Assembly (NCBI GenBank): GCA_025766275.1
Contig: JAFKAC010000008.1
Location: 186,001 to 250,000, forward strand
DNA length: 64,000 nt
From: Lactarius indigo
Lineage: Eukaryota > Basidiomycota > Agaricomycetes > Russulales > Russulaceae
Reading direction: 5' to 3'
The notes under the pieces are model-generated. The model did not search any database. It was not told where the DNA came from and saw only the letters and a list, made by a program, of their open reading frames with translations. Each line of letters opens with the position of its first letter. Within the stretch, counting starts at the first letter, position 1. This document shows, one piece after another, positions 21,137 through 32,040 of the stretch. Both the position numbers and the translations under genes were made by a program.

Positions 21137-23543
21137 TCAAAGTAGTATAATGTCTTCATCCGAGGGGTCATCCGAATCTTCGACCGAAATCGGTTCACCA
21201 AGCGTCTCTAAGCCCGCACTCCACCGTTTGACCTTTTCATCCACGAGTACCTGGGCAACACGATGAGTAGGATGAGTGAGAGATATATTAACTTTCTTGC
21301 CTTGCTGGGGTCGAAATTCAGGACCTGCAAACCATCAAGAGATGTAGCACGAGAAAGGGCTACGTAAGCTTGACCTAACAAGCACAAATTGGCACACATA
21401 AGGGAGCTAGAGAAGTGTTTTCATACCTTTCTCGAAGACTCTGGCAAGGTCTACCTTCACCCTGTCGAGTGTCTGACCCTGTGATTTGTGTATGGACATA
21501 GCCCATGACAGGATGAGAGGATACTATGGGATTACAGTTAACGTATGAGGGATTCGTGTAATCAAAGCGAACACACCTGTATTCGTGATGCTTGAATCTC
21601 ACCACTTGGTGTCTCTACTTTCCACGTTTCCGGTTCGAGCATCACCCGACGTATCATGCCTCCGGGGGAGCTGAAGTCGACTACCGGTCTCTTCTTCGCC
21701 TCGTCGGATGATAGCGCCTTGACAACCCGTTTCCCTGTAGGAACTTCTTCCGGGGAAGGGTTTTCGGAATCCTTGGCATACGTGAGAGGTGCCTCGAACG
21801 CCACGACGATGCCCATGCTCCCGTTGACAAGTGTCTCATCAACATTCTTAATGAGCATGACTTGGGCGCCGATGGTAAGCCGCAGCTCTTCTTGGGCCAT
21901 GAAATTGTCGAGAAGTCTTTTCCTTTGCTCATCACCGGCCAACCCGCCGTCCTTGGCATAAAACGTTTTGCTTTCGCCTAGCGGAAGGTGACTCAGACGC
22001 AGTTTGTTGGAGGCATCTACGTCTTCACGGCGCGGAAAGCTGAAACGGAGTTATGGATTAGGACCTCGGCCAGTACGAGACGCTTCAGCTCACAGCTCAG
22101 TCGGTCGGATATTATCTTCATATACGATTTCTCTGGACAGTTGCCGGAACCTTGCAATCGATCTTTGAGACAGCGTCCCGTACCGCATTTCATTGAGCAT
22201 CTTGACGAACTCTGCACCCTTTTAACCAACTAGCTAGGGCCGTGTAAACTGAGGTACTCACCCTCGTCTTTTTGTCGAAAGACTTTTGTGAGTCTGATTG
22301 CCCTTGTGATTGTCTGGTTCCAAGCAGTAGCTTCGAAAGCAAAACGCATCGGCTTATTTCCTCTGCTTACAGGCGGGAGCTGAAAGAAGTCGCCTGTGAT
22401 GACGACCTGAGAAGTTTCATCAGTCCCAAAGCTCACCAGGAACATAAAGGCTCATCACCTGAATGCCGCCGAAGGGTACGGTCTTATTCTTCCTTATGAT
22501 ACCCCCGATTTTAGCTAGTTTATCAAACAATTCGGCGTCGACCATAGAGACTATCGGAGCCATCACATACACGCTTCACAAAAACATGAGGCACTGACCT
22601 TCATCAATAATAAGGACTTTGGCCCGGTTCCACCTTGAACTAGCCTTTCTGTTCTTCTCGATCTTTTTGGCGAGGTCATCAGCACTCTCTATGCCCAGGC
22701 CAATCCCCGCGAATGAATGGATTGTCACACCACCAATGTTGCAAGCGGCGATGCCTATATATGCGCTTCAGCATTACAGAAAAAAGCGTGTGGAGGACCT
22801 AATCACCGGTAGAAGCAGTCACGGCCACGGCGTCTGGTGTTCTTACATATTCCTTGCGGAGAGTCTTGATAATTTCACGTAGGAGAACAGACTTGCCCGT
22901 TCCTAGCGATAAGTCAGCGTTGGTCAATATTGCAGAGCCACTCCAAAATCAATTGCCGCCACCCCCTTATCACCAACGCAGGAGACCAAAGCTCGCAAAC
23001 GGGAACTTTGGCAGCAGAGAGAAGACAAGAACTTGATGACATACCTGCACTTCCCGTGTAAAAAACGTTTTTCTTCTGCTTAACCAACTCCAGAACTTGT
23101 TTTTGCTCGTAACTCAGCTGGATGTCAGGTTTTTTTACAGGCTTTGAGATCCGAGCAGATTCGTGGTCGTAGAACGTGGAATCAGATCTGATAGTACTAG
23201 CCGTGGAAAATAGCGACGACTGAGAAGATCCATAGGAAGACGCAGATGATTGCTCGGAGTCAGTCCAAGAACTAGGAAGCCGGCGCTTTTTGGATTGAGG
23301 AGCGACATCTACCTGAAGAGTGCGCTTCTGTGAATTCGATGACGATCCTTGGGAAGTTTTCTCAGCCTCGCGACTGGCGACGCCATCCTGAATCGCCTTC
23401 CTGAGTGAATCTGAAAGTGTCGACCGCTTGGGAACCGAAAGTGAAGGTACAGAAGACGAATCGGCCGTTTTATTGGACGAGAAGTCGCGCCTAATGGTGG
23501 CAAGTCCAGAGCGAGGCTGTCTATCTGGCAGTGCCATTGGCAA
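21137..23543 (-). CDS. PIF1: PIF1-family 5'-3' DNA helicase
   Basis: Superfamily 1B helicase acting on G-quadruplexes, telomeres, replication forks and mitochondrial DNA. The N-terminal ~165 residues are Ser/Lys-rich, then [17 protein letters not shown]. Walker A, GSAG|TGKS, is split by a 144-bp intron (22903-23046). Further motifs are [26 protein letters not shown] (Walker B), [21 protein letters not shown], the PIF1 segment [25 protein letters not shown] and [16 protein letters not shown]. The main exon (about 21575-21980) covers domain 2B. After FDPSKARK (near 21290) the frame that keeps the family-like ..[16 protein letters not shown].. tail is one base out of register, inside an AAA run. 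With canonical reading the protein would stop at 21208. I give the longer end. The start shares a 141-bp divergent promoter with mS29. Confidence 0.88.
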
Positions 23544-23684
23544 GAATGATGTAAAAAGACGCGTTTATCGAAGTCACCGTCAGACGCGCCAGCGCTTGAA
23601 GTCACGTGGACGTGCAACCCCGAAAACGAGCACTGCCAACAGCCCCACGGTCATTTGAATCTTCTGCTTCGAGCACGTCCGCGA
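23544..23684. promoter_or_regulatory. Bidirectional promoter, PIF1 / mS29
   Basis: Only 141 bp separate the two divergent start codons. It includes a CACGTG-like element (GTCACGTGGACGTGC near 23600). The close head-to-head arrangement implies shared regulation; this is inferred from spacing. Confidence 0.5.
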
Positions 23685-25546
23685 ATGTCTTTCCTCGCAG
23701 CGACCGCGCGGTCGCGTGCGTCTGTGAATACCCTCAGGGGAGCTGGCTCACACTTACAGGCCCGTTCATACGCAGCTAAGGCGAAAGGTGTCCCAGTTAA
23801 GCAGAATGGTACGTTACTTCGCTAGCATTTCGCTGTGTGGAACTTAAGCTCTACGAAACTTACTTAGCCCAGGGGTTTAAGGGGGGTAACGGCCAGAAGC
23901 TAACAAAGAAGCAGAAACGCCTTGAGGCTATGCGGAATAACAAATCTCCTGGGGTGCGTGGCCACTGTCAGCGATGGGAGACGCATTCCCGAATCTGTGA
24001 ACCTTCACACAGGCCTTCGTACCACTCCCCGCTAGCCAACTCAAGCACGAATTGTTCCAAAGCCAGCGTCTAGATGAACTTACACTGCCCGAATTCAATG
24101 CGGTTCGTTCATGAGCTTTGCAGCCGTGCACGGGCGTCTCTGACAGAGTGTACAGGAGGACCTAACGGAAGGAAACGCAGGAAAAGCCATGGCCTTCCCG
24201 TTACCGGAGAATGACGCAGTTCGAGTCTTTGGCGTGCCCCGCAATGTACTCTTGGATGTGAGCAACTTTTCTACACTTTTTATTTCTCGTCTGAATACTC
24301 TTCTACAGTTCCGGATTCTGTCAAATGCCGCGTCGGTCGTGCGTGACGTGACGATAAAACTAGCTGATCGGCTACAGACGGCGAGCCAGGAGTCGAGTCA
24401 GAAGAACAGATTTGTCTTGTGTCAGTTCCGCCGTCCGGGTTCATTACATGGATATCAACTCAGGCCACTTTCCTCTTAGCTGGTTCTGCAGGCTGTGGCA
24501 AAAGCTTCTTGTTGATACAAGGTGTAGAGTATGCAGCATCCGCAGGCTGGTTGGTGATGTACATCCCACGTGGTGAGTCCAATTCGTTCAACACGGGCTG
24601 AGTGCGCTCACGTTTTTGAAGCCATCAAACTCGTGAATTCATCCACGCCATATTCTTACGACCTACACACACAGACCTATCTCCAGCCTATTTTCGCCCA
24701 ACAAACCCTCCAACGGTTCCGTACTGTCAACGAACACGGTTTGAGCTCGCTGGTCACGGAGGAAAAGATCGACCTGCCGGACGGTTTATCACTTCCCGAG
24801 GGTACACCGCTTCTCAACTTGATCGATGTTGGTCTCAAAGATCAGACCTCTGCGCCTGCTGTTTTGGCCGCGCTGCTCGAAGCACTTGGAAAGCAGACAA
24901 GGTGAGTCTATCCTCTCGTTCTTCTTTGGAATGGACAACCAAGAATTTGCTACAGAATACCCGTCCTGCTTGCCGTCGATGATTTCCAAGCGCTTTTCAC
25001 AAAGTCAGCATATAAGACCCCACATTTCGAGACCATTCGCGCGTGGCACTTGTCCATGCCTCGCCTCCTTCTTGACTATGCTAGCGGTCGCAAGACGTTT
25101 GTAAGCGATTCAAAACCCTCGTGTCATTGAAATGAACTGAGGATCTTCGATCACAAAGGCCCGTGGCGCAGTCGTAGGAGCACTATCTCTATCAGACAAA
25201 ACTTACGGTCTCTCAGAAGAGTTGCGTTACGCTCTGGGCTTACAAGCGTGGCTCCAGCCATCGCCATACCTCAAACTTGCACCAGAGATTTCGACTTTTA
25301 CCAGAGGCATTCAGATCTTGAAGGTTCCCGAAAAGCTGAATGTAAATGAGGCAGCGTCATTATTCGGAGTCTGGAACAAGAACAAGTCGTTCCATACCCG
25401 TGAGTTGGGTTCCGCTTCCATATTAAACTGACACTGACCATTTCTCAGCTGGTAGCGACGAATTCTTCTTGGCAAAATATGCGGAGTCTGGGGGGAATCC
25501 ACGAGATTTTGTTTGGAAAGGGTTGCTCTCAACGCTACAGACGTAG
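23685..25546 (+). CDS. RSM23: Mitochondrial small-subunit ribosomal protein mS29 (DAP3)
   Basis: A GTP-binding protein of the mitochondrial ribosome small subunit. The N-terminus (MSFLAATARSRASVNTLRG) is an Arg-rich, acid-free targeting peptide followed by RSYAAKAKG. Introns fit family order, for example the GTGCGT donor after KSPG resuming at AFVPLPASQLKHELF, the GTGAGC donor after RNVLLD resuming at FRILSNAASVV, and the GTGAGT donor after KQTR. Walker A is GSAGCGKSFLL at about residue 150, and the Walker B-like stretch is PVLLAVDDFQALF. The C-terminal helical part ends GGNPRDFVWKGLLSTLQT. No frame break was seen. Only 66 bp separate its stop from the start of the RRP6-like pseudogene on the same strand. 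Confidence 0.9.
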
Positions 25547-25612
25547 AAAGTAGAGTTACAGTATTTAACCGCCCTTTATAATTACCATCACGTGATTGAC
25601 GAGGCGCTATGG

Positions 25613-28456
25613 ATGGGTGATCAATTTGCGGTTGCGTCACGCGTCATTGGACTGGCAATGGACTCTTCCCAAACTCCTTTGACGCGTTCAGAATGATAAC
25701 TATTATGCGCAGCTACAAGCCTCAGCTCTCAAGGCGACCAAAAGTACTGCATTACTCCCCACCGACTTGCCCTTCCACCGCTCTGTCGATTCGGACCTTG
25801 CGAGAGACCTAGAAGCTTGCTTGAACAAAGTCGTATCCATCACAAACGTGCTTCTCAACCTGATGTCCATTGTTGGGAACCCCAAGAACGCTAAAGGAAA
25901 GGGCAAGGCCCGTCTGCGGGACGAGGACGATTTTCTTGACCGTTTCGGGTCGTTGGTCGTCGAGCCGATGAGCTGTTTGAACGCGCAGTATGTTGTATCC
26001 TGCACCCTCACGCCTCTCTTTCACCTCATGCAGGACATCGCTCTCGATTAATCCTCCGGTCGGTCCAAAGCCCCCGCCATTGCCATCAATCCCCGAGAGC
26101 CTAAAAAGGTGGCTCCAAGAGGCCGCTAGGAGCCTGTTATACAGCATGCTCCACATCTCCCGAAGCCGCAACTCAAGTTCAAGCGGAAGGTCGATAACGC
26201 CAATGGCATCATATGGTCCTCCACTTTGCGACATAAGTTCAACGCGCGTGTGCCGTTAGGCTATACCTTTGATCCAGAAAGCATCGGGGAGAATCTAAAT
26301 GAAGCGTTGTGCGTTTTTGTTAACCATCATCGGAGATCTATATTGATGAGAAAACCAGACCTCCGCACCCCTACCGCTACGAAATCACCAACCTTTCCTA
26401 TCCTGTCCTTATGTTCCAATCGCAAACTCCAATCCCATTTAAACCGTTCGAGGAAACCCCCCTCACATGGGTGTCAACGCGGGCACAGCTCACCGCTCTC
26501 ATCGACAAGCTTCGAGACAGCAGGGAAATTGCGATCGACCTGGAGTATCATAATTACTGCACATACAGTGGCTTTGTTTGTCTTATGCAGATTAGTACGC
26601 GCGACGAGGACTGGATAGTAGAGCCGTTTAAGCTGTGCGACGAGCTGGAAGACCTAAACGAGGTTTTCACCTACCCAAGCATTGTTAAGGCACGTTCAAT
26701 TTTACAGACATCGGAACCCGGGCTCAATGATAGCAGGCTCTACACGGCGCTGATAGTGATGTCGTTTGGCTTCAACAAGACTTCGATTTGTATCTGGTAA
26801 AGATGTTCGACACGTTCCACGTCTCGAAGGTCTTTGACTTTCCTCGGCACGGACTCGCGGCGCTACTGGAGATGTACTGTGACTTCTCACCAGACAAGCG
26901 ACACCAACTCGCAGATTGGCGCATCCGGTGACTTTCCTGATCTGATTGCGCCGCCGCTTCTTCTGACACCGTCACTTAGACCATTACCGGACGAGATGCT
27001 GAAATATGCGCGCGCCGACACCCATTTCCTCCTCTACGTATACGACAACTTGCGAAACGCTCTCCTCGACCGCGCGGTCTCGCGTGGTGCTTCCCCCACG
27101 AGCTGTGCTGGTTCTCCCACGGCACCGACGCATTCGTTCGAGATGTGCTGTTACGCTCTGCGGAGACCGCGCTTCGGGTTTACTCTCCCGATCCATATGA
27201 CGTGGAGGGCGGAACGGAGTTCAACGGTTGAGAGACGCTAGCGCGGCGGTGGAACAAACCGACCATCGGCATCGACGGCGCGCCATCCGTCCAACGGGAG
27301 GTCTTCCGCGCAGTGCACGTGTGGCGAGACCGGGTCGGGCGCGAGGAGGACGAGAGCACTGGGTAAGTGCGCTTTGTTTCGTTCCTCGTGCAAGGATTGA
27401 CGATGTTCTAGATACGTGCTCTCAAACCGGTTTGTGTTCAAGCTGGTGGAGCAGCCGCCTGCGGATATGACCGCGCTCCTGCATGCTTTTCCGTCTACAC
27501 CGCCCGTGGTGAGGAGACGTGCGAAGGAGCTGCTCGACGTGATTCGCAGCGCTGTGAGGAAAGGGCTGAGCGGTCCTGCGGCGCCAAGTGAACCTACTCC
27601 GGTCGTGCCATCTGATGATGTTTCTTCAGAACACCCGACCCCAGCCCCCACGTCATCTTCCTTGTGGTCTCGTAGCAAACTTCTTCCAACCAGTACGACA
27701 TCATCACTTTTTGGTACCGTGGCCGTGTTGCCCCGTCTTTCGTCTGTCTATTCAAGTCCTCGGAGTTCGCTGTTTGGCGTCCCACCAACTTCCGCCGTGC
27801 CTAAAACCAAAATCATCGGTCGATTCCAAGATGCCGTTAAAAGGATACACAGCACTCTCATCATTGCAACCACCGTGCCCACGGTACGAGGTTCGTACAT
27901 TTTCGTTGCATTGTCTCATCCTTGCCGCAGGTGCCTCAAGAGGTGACCGCGGTCACGACAACTGAGACCGTAACGACATCCGTCCCCGACATTCCCATCG
28001 ACGGAGCAACTGCTGAGATTCCGTTCGTCCCAGCTGTTCTGAGACAAGCGGCCAAGCCCGAGGTCATCGACGACGCAATCGTCGTCGTCGGACAACGCCA
28101 AAAGAAGCGCAAGCGTGCGAAGAAGGCAGGAGCCACCGACGACGATGGTGACGGGAAAGGTCGACCTCTGTCTCGGCAGCGAAAACCAAGACGAAGACGG
28201 AAGAGGTGGTACCGTTCGACTTTGCGAGCCCACCGAATATCCTGGACGAAGGTGAGCGGAGCGAGCAAGAGGACGGGAGAGTCGTGAGGAAGAAGCGACA
28301 GAAGATGGCCTTGTTAGGTGCGATTGACACTTGCCTGTACCTCCATCCGGAACTGATTTCGGTGTCGCCGTTTCAGAACGCGGGGACTTCCCGGCGGCGC
28401 CGAAAGACCGGAGGGAGGTTAAAAGCGGAAATGTATCGCATACTTTCCGACCCTGA
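25613..28456 (+). pseudogene. RRP6: RRP6 exosome 3'-5' exonuclease, multiply disrupted
   Basis: RRP6/EXOSC10 is the nuclear exosome DEDDy exonuclease that trims rRNA, snoRNA and cryptic transcripts. All family parts are visible in order: the N-terminal PMC2NT-like helices (LPTDLPFHRSVDSDLARDLE), NPREPKKVAPRGR, PHPYRYEI, ExoI REIAIDLEYHNY, LHGADSDVVWLQQDF, ARADTHFLLYVYD, then HRDC (VWRDRVGREEDES..YVLSNRF), a Lys/Arg-rich nuclear signal and the typical tail PFDF..PNILDE..VKSGNVSHTF. It is broken at several sites: apparent loss of a 4-base GATG repeat near 25967, TAA 26049-26051, TAG 26127-26129, no usable donor near 26290, a frameshift near 27130, TGA 27229-27231 (Trp expected), and another frame change near 28150. 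The GC-AG intron 26690-26736 is otherwise in phase. Too many lesions for base errors alone. Confidence 0.82.
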
Positions 28457-28725
28457 CGCGTGATCTTGGTAAAATGCCAGTATGTGCTCGCGAAATTGGC
28501 ACTCTGAACATTTTGGTAGTGGCTGGCAAACCGGAGGGCGAAATGGTGCACGCCAAAATCCATTCATTAGTGAGGTTCGATTTCTGGTAATCGTCTGCTT
28601 CGCCTTGGGCGACCACCGGTCTCAAGTCACATCCCCAATGCATCAGATTGTCTAAGCATCATCCACGTTTCTTTTGGTGTATCTATACTCGGACCTTTTC
28701 CCCTTAAATTCACGTCTTGGGTAGT

Positions 28726-29832
28726 ATGGAGTCTTGCAGTCCTATCTCTACGCCTGGCTCAGAGGCTTGGGAGTCTGACCTGCCTGAGGAACTTATCGAA
28801 CATGGATTCGGTTATCTGCTTCAAAGGATGGTGCCCATCGACTCCCATCCGTGGACTTTACAGGATGCCGATCTCGCAGTCCTCCTCCACTTCATCGCAT
28901 ATGTTCTACGTATATGTCAGTCCTTTTGACATCCGACCCATAACCCCTATTCAAATTCACGTCACCAGCGATTTCGAGGCTGTCGTCGACGAGCATCTTT
29001 CCCACTACCGAGACCCCGATGCGCAGGACATGGTACGTTACCTGCACCCTGGGTTTACCTGTACGCAACACATAGGTTTTCGTTGAAGCGGACGCAGCCG
29101 TTACCTCGGAAATGTCCACATTCTTGACCCTGCGGCGCGTGAAATTGGACAGCACCGAGCTCGCGCTCCTCCAGGCTCTCAACGCCACTGAGATCCGGAA
29201 CGATCCACGGAACCTGGCGACGACGCAGTCCTCTGCCTCGAGCGCCTCGTCGACTGCGACCATCCGCCATTACAGACCGTCGCGAACGTGGTCGACTACA
29301 TCCGCCAGGCGCTCGAGATATGCCCCCCAGTCTGTCCTTACCCCCACCCTCTGTGCTGAACGTTGCGTACCAGGGTCTGTGCTTTCTACACGAGCACAAG
29401 ACCGCTCATTGTGCGTATGGAGACCCGAACAGCGTGATGGTAGACATCGGCCGCTCGAGCTCGGCCGGCTTCGATCGCACGCGCCTGTCCGTGCGCCGCT
29501 ATTGTCGCGTCAATTTTTCGCGCACGCAGGAGCTCCTAGGCGAAGAGGATCTACGCAGCGCAAGCTTCTGTCGCGACGTATGTGATTGCGGGGCTATGTT
29601 TCAGACACTCGCCGAGGAGGTGAGTACCAAGCCAGAGTGAACTCAGACCAGAGTTTGAAAGCATATAGGTGCCTAAGATCCAGGGGAAGCTACTCTCCCT
29701 TGTTGTGGCGATAACTGGGGGGGGGAATACGGCGCAGAAGATGCTCGAAAATTATTCGAAGCGCTGTTCAAGGCCCAGGGGATCGACGCGTCGATCTACG
29801 ACTCGCGGCTTCAAATTCCCAAGAGTAACTAA
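28726..29832 (+). pseudogene. Degenerate protein-kinase-like gene, broken
   Basis: Resembles a kinase-fold family of Agaricomycetes. Recognisable pieces are LPEELIEHGFGYLLQRM, VFVEADAAV, LRRVKLDSTELALLQALNA, LCLERLVDCDHPPLQTVANV, GLCFLHEHKTAHC, a YYRVNFSRAQE-like segment and a C-terminal RKLFEALFKAQGID-like segment. The catalytic loop reads HCAYGDPN where active kinases have HRDxKPxN: Asp and Lys are gone, the Asn is kept. Lesions: a frame change near 29215, an intron donor that begins AT instead of GT at 29318 (intron 29318-29373 otherwise normal), and a frame change at a run of nine G (29718-29726). The last codons overlap the end of the convergent ankyrin fragment by 4 bp. The first junction (about 28915-28970) could not be placed in phase. 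Confidence 0.65.
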
Positions 29833-30640
29833 CGATCTAGGTCGACATTTCTCTCATGTTCTGTGATGGTTCCGAATATGTGCTTGCAGGTCATCTCATT
29901 GTATTCATACCCGGGTATCTTCACGTTGATCACCCGCAGTTCCGTCATTCCCACTGTCCTCTCCAAAGGAGTTCTTCCATACTTATCCTTAGCACCTACA
30001 TCCGCGCCATGCTCCAGTGTTAATTTCACAATCCTGGGGTAATCACCTCTGGACACATTACTGGCACCCTGTATTGCGTCGTGTAAAGGAGTCCGACCGG
30101 AATTTCCCTGGCAATGAACATCCGCATTGTGCTCAAGTAGCACCCGAACGATGTCGATTTCCCCATAATATGCTGCCAAAGTTAGTGGAGTATCGTGGTA
30201 ATCGTCCTGCAAATCCACATCCGCGCCATGGTCGAGTAGGCTTTCAACAACATCACGATGTCTCTCCACAGATGCCCATTGCAATGTCGTATCGTTCACG
30301 TGGTCTCGGACATCGACATTCACGCCATGCTGAAGGAGTGAGCATACAATCTGGAAATGACCCGCAAACGATGCAGAGTGTAGCGCAGTTCCACGTTGAC
30401 CACCTCAAGCACTTGCGTACTGCGGATATTTGAGAGTAAGGTGTTCGACTAGTTCGTGGAATCCACACAGCGCGGCGTGATACAATGGCCTTACTCCGGG
30501 TTCCGGATCTGTCCTCTCCGGAAGACGGTAGTCGGTATCGAGATTGTGCAACCGGACCCATGCAGCGAAGTAGGGCTGATCTGCATCATGGTAGTCGAAC
30601 GCCGAGAGAAGCCTGAGCGAGCACCGTGTGAGAATCTTGG
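29829..30640 (-). pseudogene. Ankyrin-repeat (NACHT-ANK type) gene fragment
   Basis: The minus strand encodes at least four ankyrin repeats with the canonical pattern GxTPLxxAaxxGxxxivxxLLexGAdv, e.g. RTPLHDAIQ, DTPLTLAAYYGEIDIVRVLL and GTALHSASFAGHFQIV. They are preceded by QPYFAAWVRLHNLD and PGVRPLYHAALCGFHELVEHL, the linker found before the repeats in basidiomycete NACHT-ankyrin proteins. An in-frame TGA lies at 30405-30407 between the linker and the first full repeat. Upstream of an acceptor-like GCTCAG near 30640 no NACHT domain follows, so the N-terminal half is missing. The fragment therefore cannot make the usual signalling protein. A shorter ankyrin-only product from below the stop is conceivable. 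Confidence 0.7.
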
Positions 30641-30976
30641 AGAGAGGTATGGTAACTTACTCTCTTTTCTCACTCATCCAGTGGTCCACGCTTGTATCCT
30701 TGCCTGTATCCTCAGCTCCTACAAGCATACTTCTCCTTTACGCTGTTCTTCGAGAAACTCTCCGCTCGGGACTGAGCGCACAGAATGGAATCGACAGACG
30801 GGGACCAATCCTTCCCCGTATTCGTCCATTGCATTGGGCGGCGCTGTTTGAACAACGTCACTGAATTTCCTATCTGACATCAGACTTTAGTCCCGCTGTG
30901 ACCCCTATCTACTGCATGTCTCATAAAGACTAGCCATGTGCGTCGCCACTATTGTGGTACTACTCAGCTTTCCCTA

Positions 30977-32040
30977 ATGTCATCGCCCCGTGGTGCTTTC
31001 TCTCTCTCTTGCCGCGCGTACCTTGAGCAGCCTCGGACTGTGCCTGGTAAACCCCGGACAATTGTCCTCGATGCTCTTGTATTTTGCGCCAATAACACAT
31101 CTCCGGTTCCCTGCCGTCTGCGCCATCTTAACGCAGATGACAGCGTCACCGTCACTAAAACGATCTACGATATTTTTGCTCCTGTTGTGTCGTCACCTTC
31201 TTCAGTAACCAAGACCGTGCGCTGACTTTGTGTAGATTGTCGCTTTTCGTTCACATATCAACGAGGAGAGTGTGATTTTTTCAGACCATGATTCTATATT
31301 GATGGGGGACATCTTGGATGTGCGCTCCCTACCTCGATCACCGATTGTCTGGCATCTCATGTTTCGCGCAGTTGAGGCCTGTCCCTGTGGAACCTAAAGA
31401 TGCGAATACCGCGTGGCAGTTTCCTGCCAGAGTTGTCAGTACCGGGATAGTTACCTCAGTCGACAAGGAACACGATTCCTTCGTGATTACCCTGTCTCAG
31501 TACGTTGATGGGGGGACAACGAACGAGCAGATTGCGATCCGCGGTCTTATGGAGAGAGGGCCTAGATGGCCGGATCCGCCCAAGATGCTACCGTCCGCAT
31601 CCAGCCGAGTCCATTTCACAGGGAAACTATTTCAATTTGAAGACAACCCAGACTTTAAACAGACGGGTATCAAATCGCGTATCGTCGTCGCTTTGGACCA
31701 CATCATTTATCTTTCGCAGTCGAACAACGGATACAGCGGCGATTCTGCCGTCTCTATGTCTCCCGAGGACGCCGACACCGTTGCTCTCAGAGACCGAGCC
31801 CAAAAAGATTCACATGAAGGTGAAACTAGCCAAACTACGACACCGAACACGGATATATCCCTTAAGCAGAAATGCAAACGCAAAGTCTCAATGACGGATG
31901 GAGACGTAGAAGAGGAGAAGAACAGAGACGACAAGAAACCAAGGTCTGACCACTTCACCTTTCAATTCCGGACTCAGACACTGTCTATGAGAGTGGCGTC
32001 GGCCGAATCTGTGGACGTAGATTTGCAGACACTAACTTGA
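30977..32040 (+). CDS. Conserved hypothetical basidiomycete protein
   Basis: Assembled from an N-terminal exon containing CRLRHLNADDSVTVTKTIYDIF, an exon reading IVAFRSHINEESVIFSDHDSILMGDILD (about 31234-31317), and a large exon from LRPVPVEPKDANTAWQF to a stop at 32040. The last intron, 31318-31370 (GTGCGC..GCGCAG), joins in phase. The central part (RVVSTGIVTSVDKEHDSFVITLSQYV) is beta-rich; the C-terminal ~80 residues are charged with KRK clusters, possibly a nuclear signal. I believe similar proteins occur in other Agaricomycetes but know no function. The first exon start (Met at 30977) and its donor are uncertain. Confidence 0.5.
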
